6,011 bases of DNA, taken from positions 1-6,011 of the forward strand of contig JAISRK010000006.1 of NCBI GenBank assembly GCA_031273665.1. The letters run 5' to 3'. How positions within the stretch are numbered: position 1 is the first letter of the stretch; each line of letters begins with the position of its first letter. A model generated the notes under the pieces. That model was not told where the DNA came from. It did not search any database and saw only the letters and a list, made by a program, of their open reading frames with translations. Of this stretch, positions 1 to 6,011 are shown one piece after another. The DNA is from Holosporales bacterium (GTDB taxonomy: Bacteria; Pseudomonadota; Alphaproteobacteria; UBA3830; JAIRMZ01). A program made the translations under genes and the position numbers.

Positions 1-1361
<1,361 letters not shown>

Positions 1362-1409
1362 CCAACGCACTTTGTCTTATTGACGAAATACCACAGCATT
1401 CTGTTGCCA

Positions 1410-1429
1410 GCGCAGCGTTCCTACTGCGC
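1410..1429 (+). terminator. Hairpin after ligA, possible terminator part
   Basis: GCGCAG (1410-1415) and CTGCGC (1424-1429) form a perfect 6-bp GC-rich stem with an 8-nt loop, 48 bases after the ligA stop. TTG (1404-1406) and CAA (1430-1432) could extend it past a 3-nt bulge. The bases that follow are A-rich rather than a T run, so it does not meet the usual intrinsic terminator pattern. It may instead protect the 3' end of the ligA transcript or work with the next hairpin. Confidence 0.3.
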
Positions 1430-1445
1430 CAAACAATAACCAAAC

Positions 1446-1465
1446 GCCTTCGGGCCTGAAGGCCC
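1446..1465. terminator. Overlapping alternative hairpins in ligA-brnQ gap
   Basis: GCCTTC (1446-1451) pairs perfectly with GAAGGC (1458-1463). The loop of that stem, GGGCC (1452-1456), can pair instead with GGCCC (1461-1465) around a TGAA tetraloop. The two stems share bases, so only one can form at a time. No T run follows directly; a short TTTT lies at 1483-1486. This could be a weak terminator or processing signal for ligA. Confidence 0.3.
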
Positions 1466-1580
1466 TATAGGTCTCATCCCTCCTTTTGCGCATCAGAAGA
1501 TGACTTTTATGCATGTGCAAATCCATTCAACCCGCATTCGCTAGGGAATACAGCATGTAGCCAAGTGCTTTCTCAACGTC

Positions 1581-1609
1581 TTGTTCTCCGTCTCTCCTTC
1601 TTATAGGAT
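1581..1609 (+). promoter_or_regulatory. Weak candidate promoter for brnQ
   Basis: TTGTTC (1581-1586) and TAGGAT (1604-1609) sit 17 bases apart, matching the sigma-70 -35 and -10 consensus at 3 of 6 and 4 of 6 positions. The -10 box ends 33 bases before the brnQ start, leaving a short leader. The match is poor enough to occur by chance. It is listed because a 281-bp gap implies that brnQ has its own promoter. Confidence 0.22.
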
Positions 1610-1642
1610 GCAGTAATTTCATAGTTTGTTAGAGAATAATAC

Positions 1643-2770
1643 ATGGCTAAAAGCAACGTAGGCGGAACTCTTCTTGCGGGAGGCGCGATTTTTGCGATGT
1701 TTTTTGGTGCAGGAAACATCGTTTTTCCTCCTATTCTTGGAGAAGCCTGGCCAGATACCTGGGTTTCGGCCATTAGTGGTTTCTGTCTGACGGGCGTTTT
1801 AGTGCCTCTTCTTGGATTAATAGCTGTCGTTTTGCTGTCTGGCAGTGTAGAGGCTTTCTTTTCCCCCCTTGGGACAGTGGGCGCTTTTTTACTCCAAGCG
1901 GCCATCATGGCCATTGAGGGTCCCTTCGGCATCGTTCCGCGCTGTTTTAATGTTGCGTATGGAGGATGTAAAGCCATGTTTCCCTCTGTTTCCTCTTGGG
2001 TATTTTGTGGATTTTCTTGCATATGTGTCGGGGCGATGACCGTCAAGAAAGAACACATCGTTCCCTTTATCGGCAAATTCTTGACCCCCATAAAACTGGG
2101 GTTCCTTTCTCTTCTTGTGCTGTTTGGCCTATGGCAGGCGACGCCTAGCCAAGAAGATACGATGCGATTTTCTCTAGAGGCGTTTAATGCCGGTATTTTT
2201 GCGGGATATCAAACGTATGATTTGCCGGGCGCCATTTACTTTTCTTCCATGGCGATGGGGTTCCTGACGGTCTTAAAAAAAGGTCAGTCGAAGCGAACGC
2301 TTCTTATAAAAGGTATTTCCGCGAGCTGTATTAGCGCCCTGTTGTTGGTAGCGATGTATGTCGCTTTTATTTGTCTGGGAGTGCAATACAGTGCTGTGTT
2401 GGTTGGCGTCGCTCCGGAAGATGTTCTGCCGCGCATTGTGGATTTATCGCTTGGACGTTTTTCGACTTACGTGTACAGCTTGGTTATCATGATTGCGTGC
2501 CTAACAACAGCCGTAGCAGCGATTTCCGTATGGACAACGTTTGTTACGAAGCTACTACGTCCCTGGAAGATATCCTATGAAACTGTGCTGATCGTAAGCC
2601 TCGGCATTGCTTTTATCGTCTCATCACTGGGCTTTTCAGGAATTGTGCAATTTATGCAACCTATTTTGCAGTATATGTATCCTATACTGATCGGCATCAC
2701 CTTTGTGCACTTATGGCGTGAAATTCGTGGAATTTACCAACGGAAGCGCAACTCTCTTTTAACCAGATAA
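1643..2770 (+). CDS. brnQ: BrnQ-like branched-chain amino acid:cation symporter (LIVCS family)
   Basis: This is a predicted inner-membrane carrier of 375 residues that should import leucine, isoleucine and valine with a cation, as known BrnQ proteins do with Na+. The family call rests on the N-terminal signature AIFAMFFGAGNIVFPP (15-30) and on GYQTYDLPGAIYFSS (188-202), which corresponds to the GY.T.D segment of BrnQ. Around ten or more hydrophobic segments are visible, roughly at 8-29, 39-65, 77-99, 114-133, 140-164, 186-211, 224-253, 273-301, 313-334 and 336-357. It ends in a basic cytoplasmic-type tail (YQRKRNSLLTR). It is shorter than the usual ~430 residues, but both signature regions and the last helices are present, so it looks compact rather than broken. 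The ATG at 1643 starts right at the signature helix, with a weak AGAGAA ribosome site at 1631-1636. Substrate specificity is inferred from family only. Confidence 0.87.
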   Translation: MAKSNVGGTLLAGGAIFAMFFGAGNIVFPPILGEAWPDTWVSAISGFCLTGVLVPLLGLIAVVLLSGSVEAFFSPLGTVGAFLLQAAIMAIEGPFGIVPRCFNVAYGGCKAMFPSVSSWVFCGFSCICVGAMTVKKEHIVPFIGKFLTPIKLGFLSLLVLFGLWQATPSQEDTMRFSLEAFNAGIFAGYQTYDLPGAIYFSSMAMGFLTVLKKGQSKRTLLIKGISASCISALLLVAMYVAFICLGVQYSAVLVGVAPEDVLPRIVDLSLGRFSTYVYSLVIMIACLTTAVAAISVWTTFVTKLLRPWKISYETVLIVSLGIAFIVSSLGFSGIVQFMQPILQYMYPILIGITFVHLWREIRGIYQRKRNSLLTR

Positions 2771-2829
2771 AAGCTTTCTTAGGCCTTGGAGAAAGATTCG
2801 AGCAGCTGTGTTCAGTGGCGTATCGACTA

Positions 2830-2858
2830 ATGACCATTCTAAAAAACCTAATTATTAC
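2830..2858 (+). promoter_or_regulatory. Candidate sigma-70-type promoter for gyrB
   Basis: ATGACC (2830-2835) and TATTAC (2853-2858) are separated by 17 bases, each matching consensus at 4 of 6 positions, within AT-rich sequence. Transcription from here would begin near 2865 and give a leader of about 100 bases, with both direct-repeat pairs at or downstream of the start. TATGTT at 2933-2938 is a rival -10 box, but it lacks a good -35 partner. Confidence 0.28.
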
Positions 2859-2940
2859 AAGAATTTGTCAGAATTTGCTCAATAAAGGCCCCTTCTCTTC
2901 TTCCCTCGCGACGTTTTATCCGTTAGATTGGGTATGTTAG

Positions 2941-5355
<2,415 letters not shown>

Positions 5356-5415
5356 CATAACCGCGTCGTTTCTGGTGTATTACTAGAACGTGAAGCCCAT
5401 CGTGACCGCACGTCT

Positions 5416-5440
5416 TCCTGCTCCTTTAAAAAGGTCAGGA
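5416..5440. terminator. Hairpin between convergent gyrB and aminopeptidase genes
   Basis: TCCTG (5416-5420) pairs with CAGGA (5436-5440), and CCTT (5423-5426) pairs with AAGG (5431-5434), giving a 9-bp stem with a small internal loop and a TAAA tetraloop. A TCTTTCT stretch follows on the plus strand but is not a clean T run. The hairpin covers the stop codon of the minus-strand gene (5435-5437). It is the best candidate for ending gyrB transcription and may act in both directions. Confidence 0.38.
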
Positions 5441-6011
5441 GATCTTTCTGGCCTCTAGCCACTTCAGTCCTTCCTTGGATAAACGGCTATGCAATGTATC
5501 CCAGATGTTGGCATGGTACCGGCGAAGCCACTGAATCTCTTCTTCTGTGAGCTGATGGCGTTCAATAAGTGTTGATTCGAACGGCACTAGTGTTAAAGGA
5601 GAGAACGTTAGAAGCTCAGGATTTTCCGACGTAGAAACCACCTCTACTATGTTTTCAAGGCGTATGCCAAAAACATCCGGCACGTAATACCCTGGTTCTA
5701 TCGATAGCACCATCCCCACTTCAAGCGGCGTTTTCGATAGTTTCGAAAGAGTGGGCGGGCTTTCGTGTACAGACAAATAATGACCAACACCGTGACCAGT
5801 GCCGTGAGCGTAATCAGCTTCCATCTGCCGCAGAGGTTGACGCGCGACACTATCGATCGTTGATCCCAATGTTCTACGTGGAAAAATCATTGTCGTCGCG
5901 TTTATCAATCCTCTTAATACGGCAGTATAACCCCGTTTAAACGGTGCATTGTCTATGCTTCCCAGGCCAATAGTGCGCGTACAATCGGTTGTGCCGTTTT
6001 TGTAATGGCCT
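5435..6011 (-). CDS. Aminopeptidase P (Xaa-Pro aminopeptidase, M24B), C-terminal part
   Basis: This cytosolic metallopeptidase family removes the N-terminal residue from peptides whose second residue is proline, using two metal ions. Only the last 191 codons are in the window; the frame is open to the right edge, with its first whole codon starting at 6010. Counting from that codon, the pita-bread catalytic fold shows GTTDCTRT (metal ligand D9), HGTGHGVGHYLSVHE (69-83; metal ligand H73 and active-site H82), SIEPGYY (103-109; E105) and RLENIVEV (117-124; E119). The first metal Asp, expected just upstream of GHYKNG, lies beyond the edge. The end, from TFSPLTLVP to the tail with WLRRYHANIWDTL, matches the extra C-terminal domain of the long ~600-residue APP1-type enzymes, not the shorter E. 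coli PepP. The TTG at 5908 is internal. The gene converges on gyrB and stops with TGA. No frame damage is seen. Confidence 0.93.
   Translation of the reverse strand, partial: GHYKNGTTDCTRTIGLGSIDNAPFKRGYTAVLRGLINATTMIFPRRTLGSTIDSVARQPLRQMEADYAHGTGHGVGHYLSVHESPPTLSKLSKTPLEVGMVLSIEPGYYVPDVFGIRLENIVEVVSTSENPELLTFSPLTLVPFESTLIERHQLTEEEIQWLRRYHANIWDTLHSRLSKEGLKWLEARKIS

Larger units (their letters stand above)
1362..1642. other. ligA-brnQ intergenic region
   Basis: This 281-bp gap has no convincing coding sequence on either strand. It contains two hairpin-forming segments (1410-1429 and 1446-1465), the 8-bp palindrome CCTATAGG (1464-1471), a pyrimidine-rich stretch (about 1581-1601) and a weak promoter candidate just before brnQ. 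I see no tRNA fold or recognisable riboswitch core. The gap argues that ligA and brnQ are transcribed separately. Confidence 0.6.

Noticed and set aside
1500..1544. A 14-codon open frame (MTFMHVQIHSTRIR) upstream of brnQ, considered as a leader peptide
   Set aside because: It has no run of Leu, Ile or Val codons and no clear ribosome site, and no antiterminator/terminator pair sits directly before brnQ.
1573..2091. A 172-codon open frame on the minus strand
   Set aside because: Most of it lies antisense to brnQ, whose product shows clear family motifs. Its own translation has low-complexity, Pro/Thr/Lys-rich wording and no recognisable domain.
2371..2580. A 69-codon plus-strand frame inside brnQ, considered as a frameshift remnant
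   Set aside because: brnQ is intact and in frame through its last membrane segments; this frame shows no family similarity.
2774..2795. CTTTCT/AGAAAG inverted repeat just after the brnQ stop, considered as a terminator
   Set aside because: The stem is 6 bp and AT-rich with a 10-nt loop and no following T run, so it is too weak to call.

Overview
The window holds four protein-coding genes and no RNA gene, mobile element or CRISPR array that I can recognise. In order they are: the 3' two-thirds of an NAD-dependent DNA ligase gene (ligA, plus strand, cut by the left edge), a complete BrnQ-type branched-chain amino acid transporter gene (plus), a complete DNA gyrase subunit B gene (gyrB, plus), and the 3' end of an aminopeptidase P gene (minus strand, cut by the right edge, convergent with gyrB).

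Organism: GyrB reads as alphaproteobacterial. Its ATPase-domain wording, the long Gram-negative form of about 800 residues and the ...VANLDA C-terminus all fit. The aminopeptidase P is the long type with a distinct C-terminal domain, which is also common in Alphaproteobacteria. The BrnQ-like carrier is short and, from memory, resembles versions in intracellular bacteria such as Chlamydiae. Together these suggest an alphaproteobacterium, perhaps host-associated and Holosporales- or Rickettsiales-like. That lineage is an inference from remembered family features, not a search result.

Layout: ligA ends at 1361. A 281-bp gap (1362-1642) holds two hairpin-forming segments and a weak candidate promoter. 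brnQ occupies 1643-2770. A 194-bp gap (2771-2964) holds two short tandem direct repeats, a pyrimidine tract and a candidate promoter. gyrB runs 2965-5355 from a GTG start. A 79-bp gap contains a hairpin that extends over the stop codon of the convergent aminopeptidase gene.

How the genes relate: LigA and GyrB both serve chromosome replication (sealing nicks and introducing negative supercoils). BrnQ and aminopeptidase P both fit amino acid acquisition, one by uptake and the other by cleaving proline-containing peptides. The gaps suggest that the genes are separate transcription units rather than one operon. I see no novel multi-gene system. The most notable points are two unusual residues in the GyrB TOPRIM domain, one at the position of a classical quinolone-resistance substitution, and the repeat-rich leader of gyrB.
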